The notes below the pieces were generated by a model. That model made no database searches. It saw nothing but the letters and a program-made list of their open reading frames with translations, and was not told the DNA's origin. This document shows, piece after piece, positions 1 through 9,985 of a stretch of DNA of 64,000 bases; positions within the stretch are counted from its first letter, which is position 1, and each line of letters starts with the position of its first letter. The stretch covers positions 408,265-472,264 of the forward strand of contig JARGXX010000103.1 in NCBI GenBank assembly GCA_030374765.1. Reading direction: 5' to 3'. The stretch is from Agarophyton chilense. Lineage: Eukaryota > Rhodophyta > Florideophyceae > Gracilariales > Gracilariaceae. The position numbers were made by a program, and so were the translations under genes.

Positions 1-350
1 GGGAAATAATCTTAGCTCCTCATTTCGTCGAGCTATACCTCAGAACCAATTCTCATTAGAATATCGCAACGCCGGGCCATTTAATACAGATATTTGAATT
101 TCTCCGAAAACTGATACAATTCTCAAGAATTCTAAAACACACACCCAACATAACAGGTATGACTATTCTATGGAGGTCTGAACTCTTCCCCATCCAGCAG
201 GGATCCCTGCCTGACTTACTCCGATAGCCAGCTTACACTGCCCAGTCGACACCACGAGGAGATGGAGCAATACTTCAGTCGACCAAACGCAGAGACGTCA
301 TTTTTTTCGTCAAGTCTCCGGAAATAATAATCTCCAAGCAGCCGCAAGAT
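1..350. other. No gene recognised
   Basis: AT-rich sequence without a long open frame, repeat or recognisable motif. Confidence 0.5.
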
Positions 351-602
351 TCAAATTTTTTTGGTGGGCATCTCATGTGCAATTGTAACACATTGCAAAT
401 TATTCATTCCAGCCTCCATTGTTTTTTCATAGTATTCTCTCTTTGCTACGCGGATGGAATATTCTCCTTTGATGTTTGCTCGGATGTGGTGGCACAAACA
501 GTATTTTGAGTGATCATACCTGCACACTTTTTCTGCGCCTTGGTAGAGATACCGCGATGGGGGTTTGGTTGTAACGTCGCATTGTACTCTGTGTCGATAT
601 CC
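351..602 (-). pseudogene. Unrecognised coding-like tract, about 83 codons
   Basis: A stop-free minus-strand frame runs between TAA at 603-605 and TGA at 351-353. It has no ATG near its upstream end. The translation is rich in K, R, Y, C and H, including the stretch KVCRYDHSKYCLCHHIRAN, and looks more like protein than the neighbouring random frames. The cluster of Cys and His residues could be a metal-binding remnant of a transposon protein. I cannot assign a family, and it may be an exon fragment or a decayed mobile-element piece. Confidence 0.25.
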
Positions 603-3479
603 TTAAGTCCAAGAACTCCAAGACTCAGCGGTGTATCACATTGTTACGTGCAGCCGTTGTGGTAGTCGTTTATTTTGCTTTACATTTAGAAGAGTTTGTT
701 GTTTGTTGCTTTCGCAAGAACCAATATATGCGTTTGTTTAGTATGCAGTCCGTCGTTCCAGAAATAGAGCTGCATACTGTGCTGCTGCCTGCAAAATGGT
801 TATTGGTGCATAAGACTTTTGAATATCGGTAAAAGTTTTAGAGGGGCTTAGGGGATATTGAAATCTTCGATTTGTGGGTTTTATTCTGTATCGCATGAAT
901 GTGTTGATTTATTTCTGGGTTCTCTCATTGTGTTTGTTAAGTGACATTAGAATCACTCTTTGAAAAAAAAGTTTTGGAGTCTAGCTGTTGCTTACACACG
1001 ATGCAGTTGCAAGCACTTACGTTGATAGAAAGCGGCTAAGTATTAATGCATATCGTGGCGTGAACATAAAAGCACAAAGTTTATCGGATATTGTTCGATC
1101 ATATATGAGGTTCATTTTGTTGTCCTTGTTTATAAGAGTCGTAACTGATAGTTTTGTGTCCATATTACTGAACAGTCGAATCGTTAACCCTCTTTCTAGG
1201 TCTTCGACACTGATCAATGGTCATCAACATCGGTTTTCTAGTCTGTTTATCAAGTCCTATTTACCTTTCACACGCTCCTTACCGTGCCTAGTGATACCCA
1301 ACCGCCCGTTATCCCAGCAGCCGCCCAATACTTTCGCTTTTATTCATATTATACGCACATATGACCTGTCTCAGCCACTGGGAGCATCATGCTCTTAGGA
1401 ACCATCTCACATTGTTCTATTGCTTTTGAAGCAAGCTCTACCCCCAACGTCTGAGCAGCGGTCACCAGTCAACTAAGAGACTGAGAACATATCAGAATTT
1501 CGTTACTGTACCGTGCGGCGTATAAGTGAGAGCATTTCGGAGAAAGAACCTGCCCTGTCCGCTTTGGCTCCCCTGCACAGAGATTCTGAATCCCTTTCGG
1601 TTGACCATCGGTACTCGAAGCTCTGCGCAAGCATGCGCCCATCCAATGGAAACATGTGAAGAACTACTCAGCATGGTTCTTCTCGAATCCTCGCTCCACC
1701 GTTTGGAAAGAATAGTACAAGCATAGTGAGCGCTGCGGCTCGTCTCTCACTAGACGACTCATCAATACAGTAAAAAACCTTCAAAACCTACCTCAGCCGA
1801 GTGCTTTGAGACAAGCTTGAGCTCCACGTGCTCACTAAACTTCGCATGTGCAGTTGAGTCCACATATCGATGCCGATGAAGGACTACATGCATAAATGGA
1901 TTATTCACCTTCTCCAGAAGATTCTATCGCTGCTCATTTAACCAGTGGTTCAAGAGGAGCTTTCTCAGTATTAGCGGGAAGTCACCAAATGTGATTCACT
2001 GGAAGGCCGCGTGGCTGCTCTAATGGCTGCAACTGAGCAGACGACTTCAACCATATTTATGCTAGTCCGAACGGATATGGAACCTAAACAAGCCAATGGG
2101 AACCGACCAGACACGAAGGCGCCCCAGATAGTCCATCAGAGCACTTCCCCAACGGCACTTTATGCTAATATCCCCTTAATGTTTGATTCGCCATCTTTAA
2201 GACCACTTGTTTCCGCTACGTCTTTTAATTGGGGCAAAACCTCCTCTACTAGCTGCATGCTTCCCAAAAAAAATGGAGACAGAGTTAGACATATGTGAAA
2301 ATATACCTTGTTCGAAAAAGGATTGGCTTTTTTTTCTGAGTTCACTAGAAATTACCTTCTGCCAAGTTATGATCACTCTCTGAAAGAGAGAGGCATGCAA
2401 TTGATGTTCAACTCATCGTGGGAAGCTCTCGATCATGTAGAACCGCGAACGGTGCCCATCGCAAGATTAGATTCGTAAACCACTCGTACGCTTCACCTCC
2501 CCCACATACGCTGCCACCTTTGCTACGGATGTGATTTGGGTTCATTCCTATACACGCGGGTCTACACCGAACAAAATAAACTGTATTTTTTAATGTATTG
2601 AATACAATGCGAAATGAAGTATAAGAAGATTTACGTCAAAATAATTCAGTTTCCGTAGAGTCTTTCGTGTCCACTCTTTAGACGTGCCTGCAAGATTTAT
2701 TTAATCAATAATGACATATGCACAAGTCTTAACTTTAAAATGTATTGGAAGCGATGCAAAAATGTAATTTTAGAGGCTTTACGAAAAACCCATTTTCGTA
2801 GTAACTTTAGTAGCCACTTTTTAAACGTACAAAACTTGATTTCCGTATCTAATACTTATAGATGTACCTTACGCGTACATTTTTTCGGTGTGCTTTACTT
2901 AGAGTAGGTCACTGTCACACGGCCGATACCCTCTCCGAAAATGCCATTGTGGACAATACAATGAGTAGTCAAGCAGTAAACATGTACAGATCTTTTCTAC
3001 TGCACTATGCACAAGTCTCTGCTTGCAATGGACTGTGAATAACAATTTCTATGGAAAACTCTGGCCTCCGTAGGCCAGAAAAGGTTGTCTCAACCAAATA
3101 CTTTCGTGCTGACGGCAAGAATATGATCTTCCAGTACTTCCCAGACACTGAAGCTTCCACCGAAATAAACCCATGATTCTCCCTGTGGTTTTTGTCCTAA
3201 ATGGCTGAAAAACTACCAAAACAACTCAGAAGTTGTTCATTCTTTCCAGGAAACCCGTGCCTAATGACTTCAATTAGGCTTCAGAATTCTCTCTGAATGT
3301 CAACAGCTTTCGGCTTTACGACCACAGTGAACTTCTAGTTTCGTCATTTTCCAATGTGAGGTCACAGAAAGATTAAAAATATACTCAAAAACAAATTGTT
3401 ATAAACCAATACCTTCATGATCAGTCCGTACGTCTGATGAAAGACGGTCACCCCGAAACAGAAATGGAAAGCATGTTGA
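603..3479. other. Long stretch without recognisable gene
   Basis: Only short open frames occur, the longest about 136 codons at 988-1398 (+). Their composition (many S, L, I and F with no motif) and overlap with opposite-strand frames argue against coding. No terminal repeats or RNA genes were recognised. Confidence 0.45.
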
Positions 3480-4127
3480 AATTGCCCCATATGCACTAGC
3501 GGAAGTGGACCACTTCTGGACTCTATTGAACACTCGGCTATAATAGTCATGGCGTATGCCGACGATGCATGTGCTCGGAATCGGGATATCAGTCTGATTT
3601 GAACGAGTTGCTGCAAGGAGAAGCAGCCTAAAAGTGCGTAGAGTACATGGGCGGAGAGCATCAATAATTAACTGAGAAAGTGCAGAGCTCGAAAAAGAAT
3701 CCAAACGCAAGGTTTCTGAGGCTTCCAGGAATGTGGTACTCAAGATTTAAGCACAATACCGGCAGAGCACTTTTCGAGGATACTTCTGGAGACATGTACT
3801 ATCAGCGGAATCTTGGGCTTGGCGTATTTTTATATTCAAAAAGCAATGCAATTTTGAAGAATGGGTTTGCGAGAGGAATTGTCTACCATTTCCGAGAATT
3901 TGATTCCAAAACAGAACCTTCACTTGTTATTCAATTATCTTGGAAGGTATTTTAATTCCAGGTTGGGCATCTTCAACATTAGGCGGGTGCTTGTTGTGCG
4001 GCTCCAAAATGAACATCGGAATCTAAGAGGTATTCAAGGCTTTCAAACACGCGAACGGCGAAGCAGCAGAAAAGCTCGGGAAAGCGATGAAGACTCATCA
4101 TATATCGTGAAATTTCAGATACTATAA
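3480..4127 (+). pseudogene. LINE-type reverse transcriptase remnant (copy 1)
   Basis: The frame around 3530-3600 reads IIVMAYADDACAR; the YADD catalytic box of LINE reverse transcriptases lies at 3555-3566. In another frame, around 3920-3990, FNYLGRYFNSRLG resembles the F-x-YLG block that follows the polymerase core in non-LTR retrotransposons. The spacing between these blocks fits an RT palm-to-thumb segment. Several stops and frameshifts lie between them, and no upstream endonuclease or downstream tail was recognised. This is a short degraded fragment. The family assignment rests on two motifs only. Confidence 0.45.
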
Positions 4128-4880
4128 CAATTAATTAAGAAACCGCTGAAGTTGAAAAAGCGAAGGACAAGAAAACCCCATTGATCTAGAGAATAATGAT
4201 GTCATATAAGCTGTTATCGGCACTGCAAAAATTTCAGGCCACGGTATTCTCTTTTTTTTTTGCTGTCGTTTGCCGTAAACCTGTTTGTGTCAATGGGAAG
4301 GTATTTTTCGTCGTAAACTCCTTAATCTCGGTGCCTACCTTCAGATGTTGGTCTGGGAACTGTTCTCTGCCAGTTTCTATTCTACGGAAGGAAAATTAAA
4401 AAAATAATAGCAGCATAACTTCTAAAGCGCGGTAAGATCGTTTGAGGACAATTTCTTCCGAGAATGCTGTTCACTCTACCCTTTCTTCGATACCGCAGCG
4501 TTCTGTGTTCAAGAAAATGTTGGTGGAAGCTTTTTGGTTTCGGGCTCTCTTTGGCTCTGTGATCCAAACAAATCATCAGTTACCTTAATACTCGATAGAT
4601 AGAGTCTAAATTGTTCTCGTTTCAGTGAAGTATGTTGATGTTTGTAGTGCTTTTGTGCAAGTTTCTTGATAGAGTTTTGTCACAGTTATTGTGAGGTTCG
4701 CGTTTTATGTGGAGCAGTATTGTTAATTGAGCGATTTGTCTTTCCGTTTATCTGAGATGTTCAGTGTTCTAATAGAACGAAATCTTGTTCCACGAAGAGC
4801 GGTTGGATTTGGTTCCTTCCATAGCTATTTTTTCTCTCTCTCTCTTTTATAAGTACAATAGTTTCTACACGCCCGGAGGA
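4128..4880. other. No gene recognised; short CT repeat
   Basis: AT-rich sequence with no coding-like frame. A pyrimidine run of CT dinucleotides lies near 4835-4848. Confidence 0.45.
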
Positions 4881-4882
4881 TT

Positions 4883-4919
4883 GGCCTCACATGAAGCCAG
4901 CTTGGCCTCATATGAGGCC
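4883..4919. repeat. Paired 16-bp palindromes
   Basis: Two adjacent palindromic 16-mers: an imperfect copy at 4883-4898 and a perfect GGCCTCATATGAGGCC at 4904-4919, both followed by AG. The same motif recurs at 7137-7152 (perfect), 43816-43831 (one mismatch), and in looser form near 60490 and 60898. The flank preceding the first copy (CGCCCGGAGGATTGGCCTCA) is found in inverted orientation near 60900-60922. Confidence 0.7.
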
Positions 4920-5051
4920 AGTTCTATCTTTCAAAAAATTAGTAAAATCGCTTGTTTCCATACTGCAGCCGCGTATTCTATTTTCCAATAAAAAAATTAA
5001 ATTTCTAACCATGTTCCACTTGCTTTAAAGTACATTTTTTGGACAGTTGTC

Positions 5052-5140
5052 TTCAGTAACATAAGCTCAGTGGTTTCAACAACGCTCGGAGACTGAAAAA
5101 CACAGGATTCAAACCTCGCTGCGTTCAGTGTAACTCGAAA
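5052..5140 (+). repeat. Possible tRNA-derived SINE or tRNA-like relic
   Basis: AAGCTCAGTGGT at about 5062 resembles a tRNA D-arm / box A promoter, and GGATTCAAACCTC about 45 bp downstream resembles the T-arm / box B (GGTTCRANNCC). I could not pair a 7-bp acceptor stem or fit a normal anticodon arm, so this is not a functional tRNA. A SINE head or chance similarity are both possible. Confidence 0.2.
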
Positions 5141-5496
5141 TCTCCTACTGGAGCTCGACTAATTCTAAAAACTATTATGGTCTAAGAACGCATTTGCGTC
5201 CTCTTCAACAGCAGACAGAATAAGGTTACATCTACTAAAGGCATTGTTTCGTCAGAGACCATAATATATGAAGCAAGTTGAATAACGGGGATTGAAGTAG
5301 TAGGGGGTTAAGTTAGTTAAAGCATTTGTTTAACACTTTCAAAAAGTCCTCTAAAAAGCCTAAAAATCGCATGCTGACGCACAAACATCAATTTTGTTGA
5401 CTAAATCTTTCTCGGGATGTGATGAATGAACTGCAGATGATCTATAAAACAATCATGACCGGTTTCACTGTTACATATTTATATATTCATATCATT

Positions 5497-6723
5497 TTAC
5501 TTTTTGCATTCTGAACAAACAGTTTTTGATTGGTAAGTAGTTTTGCAGACTTTGTATCGTACTTGACATGTTTGAGACATCAAAGAAACATCTACTTTTC
5601 TTCGTTTCCGGTTTGTCTTGATTAAATGAATGCCGGTACCAGCCGTATAATGGTTTTCTATTTCATCTTCATCCTTACTTTTTCTTTTCATAGTTCGAAT
5701 AGCATCCCAGTTGTTATCTATTAATCTGTCTGCGAGATTACACTAGAAATTATGCGGTATAATATTCAATTAGTTCCCGTAGGACCCCTTCTAAAGATTC
5801 CAAGCATCAATTACGTACATTGCAAGAGAAGAAGTATTCATTCTAAAAGACTATTTTTTCACTTCGGACTTCTTTTCCATATTCAGATCATCTCCATTTC
5901 CAGGTTTTCCATGAGTAACAGTGTAGTGTGGAAGTCCAATTTCAATCCAGTTTCCGTAAAGTCTATACCAACATGACTTTCTTTCATTCACGCAGAAAGT
6001 GTATGACGAAGTTACGAAAGCTTTTCGATGGACATTTATAGGTTTTACGAACTTAGAAACGCATGACCATCTGCATTCTTCTGAATTTTGATCGTTTTCA
6101 GAGCCACTAAAAACGATACATTGCCATGTATATTCAAACCGAATGCGTGACATGATCTTTCCGAGCTAGGTAGAATCAATATATTTTGAAGACGTGTCTT
6201 CAGAACAAATTGATCTTCTCTTTGAAAACTCAAAGCGTGTCATTACCACTATAAAACCGAAAAAGTTCAGAATTCGACCTCCTGTAGTCTTCTTTAATCC
6301 TTTCCTTTCCAGCCGAGAGCTGGTAGATCGAACAATTTTTCCCAAACGAGCTACAGGAAACGTTCACATGAAAAAATCGTATGGAGAAAGTCCCGATGGT
6401 GCATGAATGGTGGAGATAAAATCTCCAACAGTTCCTGTGACTTTCCATTGATTCATATGCACTGGACCATTCAGATTCAAGGATACATGTACCGTTGTCC
6501 ATTTCGTCGAATGAACTTCCACAAAGCTGTATTGCGTGTCATTGTTTGTCACAGTAGGAGGACTCAAAGGATTCATGGTTTGACTGTCATCGCCATTTTT
6601 CACAGTATGCTGGTCTTCATTATTCGAAACTTTGTTTGTAATAGCAGCACTATTCATCTCCACGTTCGAATTGATGGCTTCTTGAGCAGTTTCCTGAAAC
6701 GTGACATGGTCCATGGTTGTCAT
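5497..6723 (-). pseudogene. PiggyBac-like transposase (DDE_Tnp_1_7 type), copy 1
   Basis: Reads from 6723 down to 5497 in shifting frames. The N-terminal part (about 6723-6364) is acidic and N/T/S-rich, with a WKVTG..GDF segment shared with copy 2. The domain core near 6153-5980 has GNWIEIGLPHY, matching CVDESMSRWYG..GNWIEIGLPDY of copy 2. The first catalytic Asp is Asn here (CVNERKS versus CVDESMS). After the GLP block the frame jumps directly to DDLNMEKK, so the second and third catalytic blocks are deleted. A C-terminal zinc-ribbon remnant (CKTT...CSECKK) lies near 5560-5500. It is not functional. Confidence 0.85.
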
Positions 6724-7136
6724 ATTGCAAAATATTGAGAGTTCACATTTTCTTGCGACCAGATACCTCGACGATTATGGTGACAAAAGTGTGGCTTTGA
6801 TTATTCTTGTCAACAAGGCCCACTTTTTTAACACTTCCGCTGACCAGTTTCGTCTTCCATTGCGTGCAGAAGAAGTGTTTACAGTCGCTCTATGATGTGA
6901 AGAGAAGCGCGCGGGTGTTTACTCTGTTTCCCACTACATGTCGGGGATCCATAGATGATGACATAATTGATAAATTATGAAAGAATGGAGTAAATAGGAA
7001 GTTGTGTACAGGTTATGGACGATCGTTCGTGATCTTTGAGATAGACGCCAGAGAAGAAGAGAGTGTTGAAAAGGTCTAGGCACAAAAAATTGCGGAAATT
7101 GTCAACTTTTACAAAAATTACCGATGTTGTAATTTT

Positions 7137-7152
7137 GGCCTCATATGAGGCC
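7137..7152. repeat. Perfect 16-bp palindrome GGCCTCATATGAGGCC
   Basis: Located close to the right end of PiggyBac copy 1 and conserved at the same place in copy 2 (43816-43831, one mismatch). The identical 16-mer also occurs outside the element at 4904-4919. Confidence 0.85.
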
Positions 7153-7171
7153 AGTGATCGTAAAGACACTA

Positions 7172-7790
7172 GCTTAATTACAGCGTAGTGCAGAAGGCTT
7201 CTGTTCAAAGAAGTGTTCTCTCACGAGGAAAGCTACCACTCTTTTAGGCCTTTTTCTAATAATTTTATGGACGCGTAATCTTTGATGCTCTCGCAGAGGT
7301 GGTAGGCAAAATCTCCTTGACTTCGTTCTTGTTGGAAAACTCAAAATGAAGTGATTCACACCGTTTAGGTTTCCTGGTCTTCAGTTGCACACTAGTCTCT
7401 TCTTAAGAAGGTACAAACTAAGGGGGTGTAAAAATGGTACGTGTCCCACGATTGTCAGGCAAGACGTCGTTTCTGCTTCTTTCAGGGCTACAAACTTCTC
7501 CCAGTTCTGGGGCACGCGGAATAACAATGGTTTCAAACTTCTTTGAACGGTCACACCTCTATCTAATTTTTTCGTATTCAATGGGTACCAATATCTGTTA
7601 TTCCAATGGTAATTCTAATGTTTTCTCCTCCAATTCATAAGCCATACCATTCCTTTCTAATCAGCAGTAACTCGGTATATGAACAACGTCCACCAGACAT
7701 ACTGCACTTATTTTTATACAACTTACATGAAGTATGTTTCATCGTATATGATCGCATTCGAAAGGTGGATTGAAGGTTTCCTGGCACACT
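7172..7790. other. No gene recognised
   Basis: Short frames only. None has a motif or coding-like composition that I can support. Confidence 0.45.
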
Positions 7791-8606
7791 CTACGCGTCC
7801 AAAACTATTTTTAATAGTCCTCTTGAACCCGGCCGTGCATTGGGTAACATCTTCTCTGCTGCACTCCTGATTACAAGTGTCCCTGCTATAAAGCAAGATA
7901 AATTAACAACTCCTGGCACTATTGCAGTTTTTAATTGCCAACTATGCTTCCACCACGATACGTTTGCCCCTGCATCGGCTTTGGAAATGTTTAAAGCCTT
8001 CAGCGTAAGCTTATGGCCATCTGCATCCATAATTGTTTTTCCTTCATTCATTACTGCGTATGCCATTAGAAACCCATCATCATCATACTTAACTAAAATA
8101 TTAGGCATTCGTTTGTGCTTGCGAATGAAAGTAGCGATTGTTTGATTGTCGCAATCAAATGTTTTTCGGTACTTCATTAAGCCTGTAGACCACCGTTTAT
8201 CCCGTTAGACAGCTGTACTTGTAGGCCTAAGCTTCTTCAGAAGATCCGGAGTGCCGAGTAATCCATTATTCCATATCTCACAATCTGAATTTTGGAAACC
8301 ATTTAAAATCTTCATCGTCTGATAGCGTTGTCTTTCCAATGAGTCCTCTTTCGAACAGTCTGTATAATGAAAGATCAATCTTCCCATGTTCCGCAAACCT
8401 GTTTCTATTGGTAATGGGGCTCTTGGCAACTGTAGCAATTCTGCATCAGCTAGTTTACCTTACGCGGCCTTCTCAAAGGTCACCTCTTCTTTGGTGCTCG
8501 TGTCATTGAATCTTTTTGCAATGTCAATTCTATTAGCATCATCATTTGATTGGTACTTCTCATTGCTTTCCTTATATCTTGGGGGCTTGCGAGACAGCGA
8601 CAGCAT
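7791..8606 (-). pseudogene. Unrecognised reading frame with two nonsense codons
   Basis: One minus-strand frame runs from an ATG at 8604-8606 to 7791, about 270 codons, interrupted by a TAA after FEKAA (about 8460) and a TAA at about 8205. The protein is hydrophilic at first (K, N, D, E-rich). It then has a D/G-rich block (ILVKYDDDGFLMAYAVM) and one hydrophobic stretch near the end (VPGVVNLSCFIAGTLVIRS). Preservation of one frame over 800 bp suggests a former gene. It lies directly downstream of the LINE reverse transcriptase on the same strand, so it may be the C-terminal part of that LINE or a separate captured gene. I recognise no domain. Confidence 0.4.
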
Positions 8607-8689
8607 ATAAAACAGGTTGATCGGCTAATCTTCATAGCTTATTGATTGGAGAAAATTTCGTGCATCCCTTCTGTAGTCGTGCAGCTTTA

Positions 8690-9985
8690 TTTCGGGCTCT
8701 CTCTCTTTCGGCAACTGCGCAGGTTAATTTGTTTGGAATAACCACACTTGCTGCATACTTTGGTATGGGATCGGCGAAACCAATCCTAAATTTTTTCGTA
8801 GTGCTCTAGTCCGCTCCACAGGTCGTTCCTATCAAACGTCGCAGTACCCGGCAGCGACTGAGATACCTAGATGCTACTTTGCGTATATGGTTTTGAAAGT
8901 TCAATCTGGAGTACAATTGGCGTCTTAAGAACCTTGTGCACTCTTCCAACTCTATCCAGATTCCTCCCGCTGATATTTGGTACTTTTATTTGTTTTTTTT
9001 CCATCTTCTGCACTTGAATGGTACCACCAATGTTTTCTTGGGGTCAAGCATGATGTTTTTATCTGCACAGTACCTCTTCAGTCTATCTATTACTGTCTGG
9101 AGCTTTTTTGTACTGTAATATAATTTCTTCTGTGTAACCCACATGGCCGCATCGCCGAGAAACATGTTGATCATAATACTTTCATCTTCTCCCGTAAGAT
9201 TTATAGCCAGTTCAGTGACGTATGCAACCCACAACCAAGGCGAAATGGTTGCACCTTGTATTATTCCTTGAGGAACCACAAAGGGCTTGGTATCAGAATT
9301 CCCCCATCTGCACGTCCACCTTCTGTCAATGATAAACGCACGTATACATCTCTAACCTCGTTGGGCAGCCCATTATGTCCAATTTCACCAGGAGTTGTTG
9401 GTGGTCTACACGGTCGTATGCCTTCGAAAAATCGCAAAAGCTTGCTAATGTCTGTCGTCTGTTTTGCCAGCTATGAGTTATTTGCTTACATAAAGAAGCT
9501 ATTTGCTCATCTGTTGTTCGATTCACTCTGAAAACAGCCTGACACGGAGGCGGCCTTGGTTCCAGTCATTCCATGAGAATCCGATTGACCATTCGTTCTG
9601 GAAGGAGTGCTACGACCAATGTGAGAGAAATAGGTCGAAATCTTCCTTTTACTCCTGGTTTTGGAATCGGGATAAGCCGAGCTAATCGCCACTTTGAAGG
9701 TGTCTTTTCTTCCCAGTAACTCCTATTAATGAGATTTAGGAGTATTTCCTTTCCAATCATGAGAAGATGTTTCAAAAAATCTATTTGGACATTGTCCGGT
9801 CCTGTTGTTTATCGAGAGTTCATATTCTTCAGCTCAGTTTCCAGTTGATTCATTTGAAACTGCGTTTTCACACACGCGTTTGGTTCATTCGCCAGATCTG
9901 GATACCTGCCCAAAGCTTTCTTCTAATTGTTTCTACCATTTCCATAGTTGTTGAAGTAAGGTGATCTTTAGAGTATAAAGAGTCA
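8690..9985 (-). pseudogene. LINE non-LTR reverse transcriptase remnant (copy 2)
   Basis: Conserved RT blocks occur in order on the minus strand. TGPDNVQIDFLKHLL lies at about 9810-9760 (the GPD block). RLIPIPKPG followed by FRPISLT lies near 9690-9640. An in-frame TGA follows RILME. Then come QAVFR...TTDEQIA and FCDFSKAYDRVDHQQLL (the F-x-x-AFD-type block, about 9430), and QGATISPWLW (the QG-x-x-SP block, about 9260). The catalytic F-A-D-D box is degraded to FLGDA. Downstream, LNFQNHIRKVASRYLSR and YAASVVIPNKL fit the thumb/C-terminal region of Jockey/R1-like LINEs. Frameshifts and stops make it inactive. No apurinic endonuclease or RNase H domain was identified. Confidence 0.85.

Larger units (their letters stand above)
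5147..7171 (-). mobile_element. PiggyBac-like element, copy 1 (internally deleted)
   Basis: Extent is set by similarity to copy 2: the left edge begins around GAGCTCGACTAATTCTAAAA (also at 30129) and the right edge ends near 7171 (also at about 43853). It carries a degraded transposase gene on the minus strand. Relative to copy 2, about 560 bp of the catalytic domain are missing, so this is a non-autonomous derivative. A TTAA lies at 7174-7177 just outside the right edge, but I found no matching TTAA on the left and no clear terminal inverted repeats, so the exact ends are uncertain. Confidence 0.75.

Noticed and set aside
988..1398. 136-codon ORF as a gene
   Set aside because: No motif, random-like composition, overlapped by an opposite-strand ORF.
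5052..5140. Functional tRNA gene
   Set aside because: Box A- and B-like motifs are present, but no acceptor stem or standard anticodon arm can be folded.
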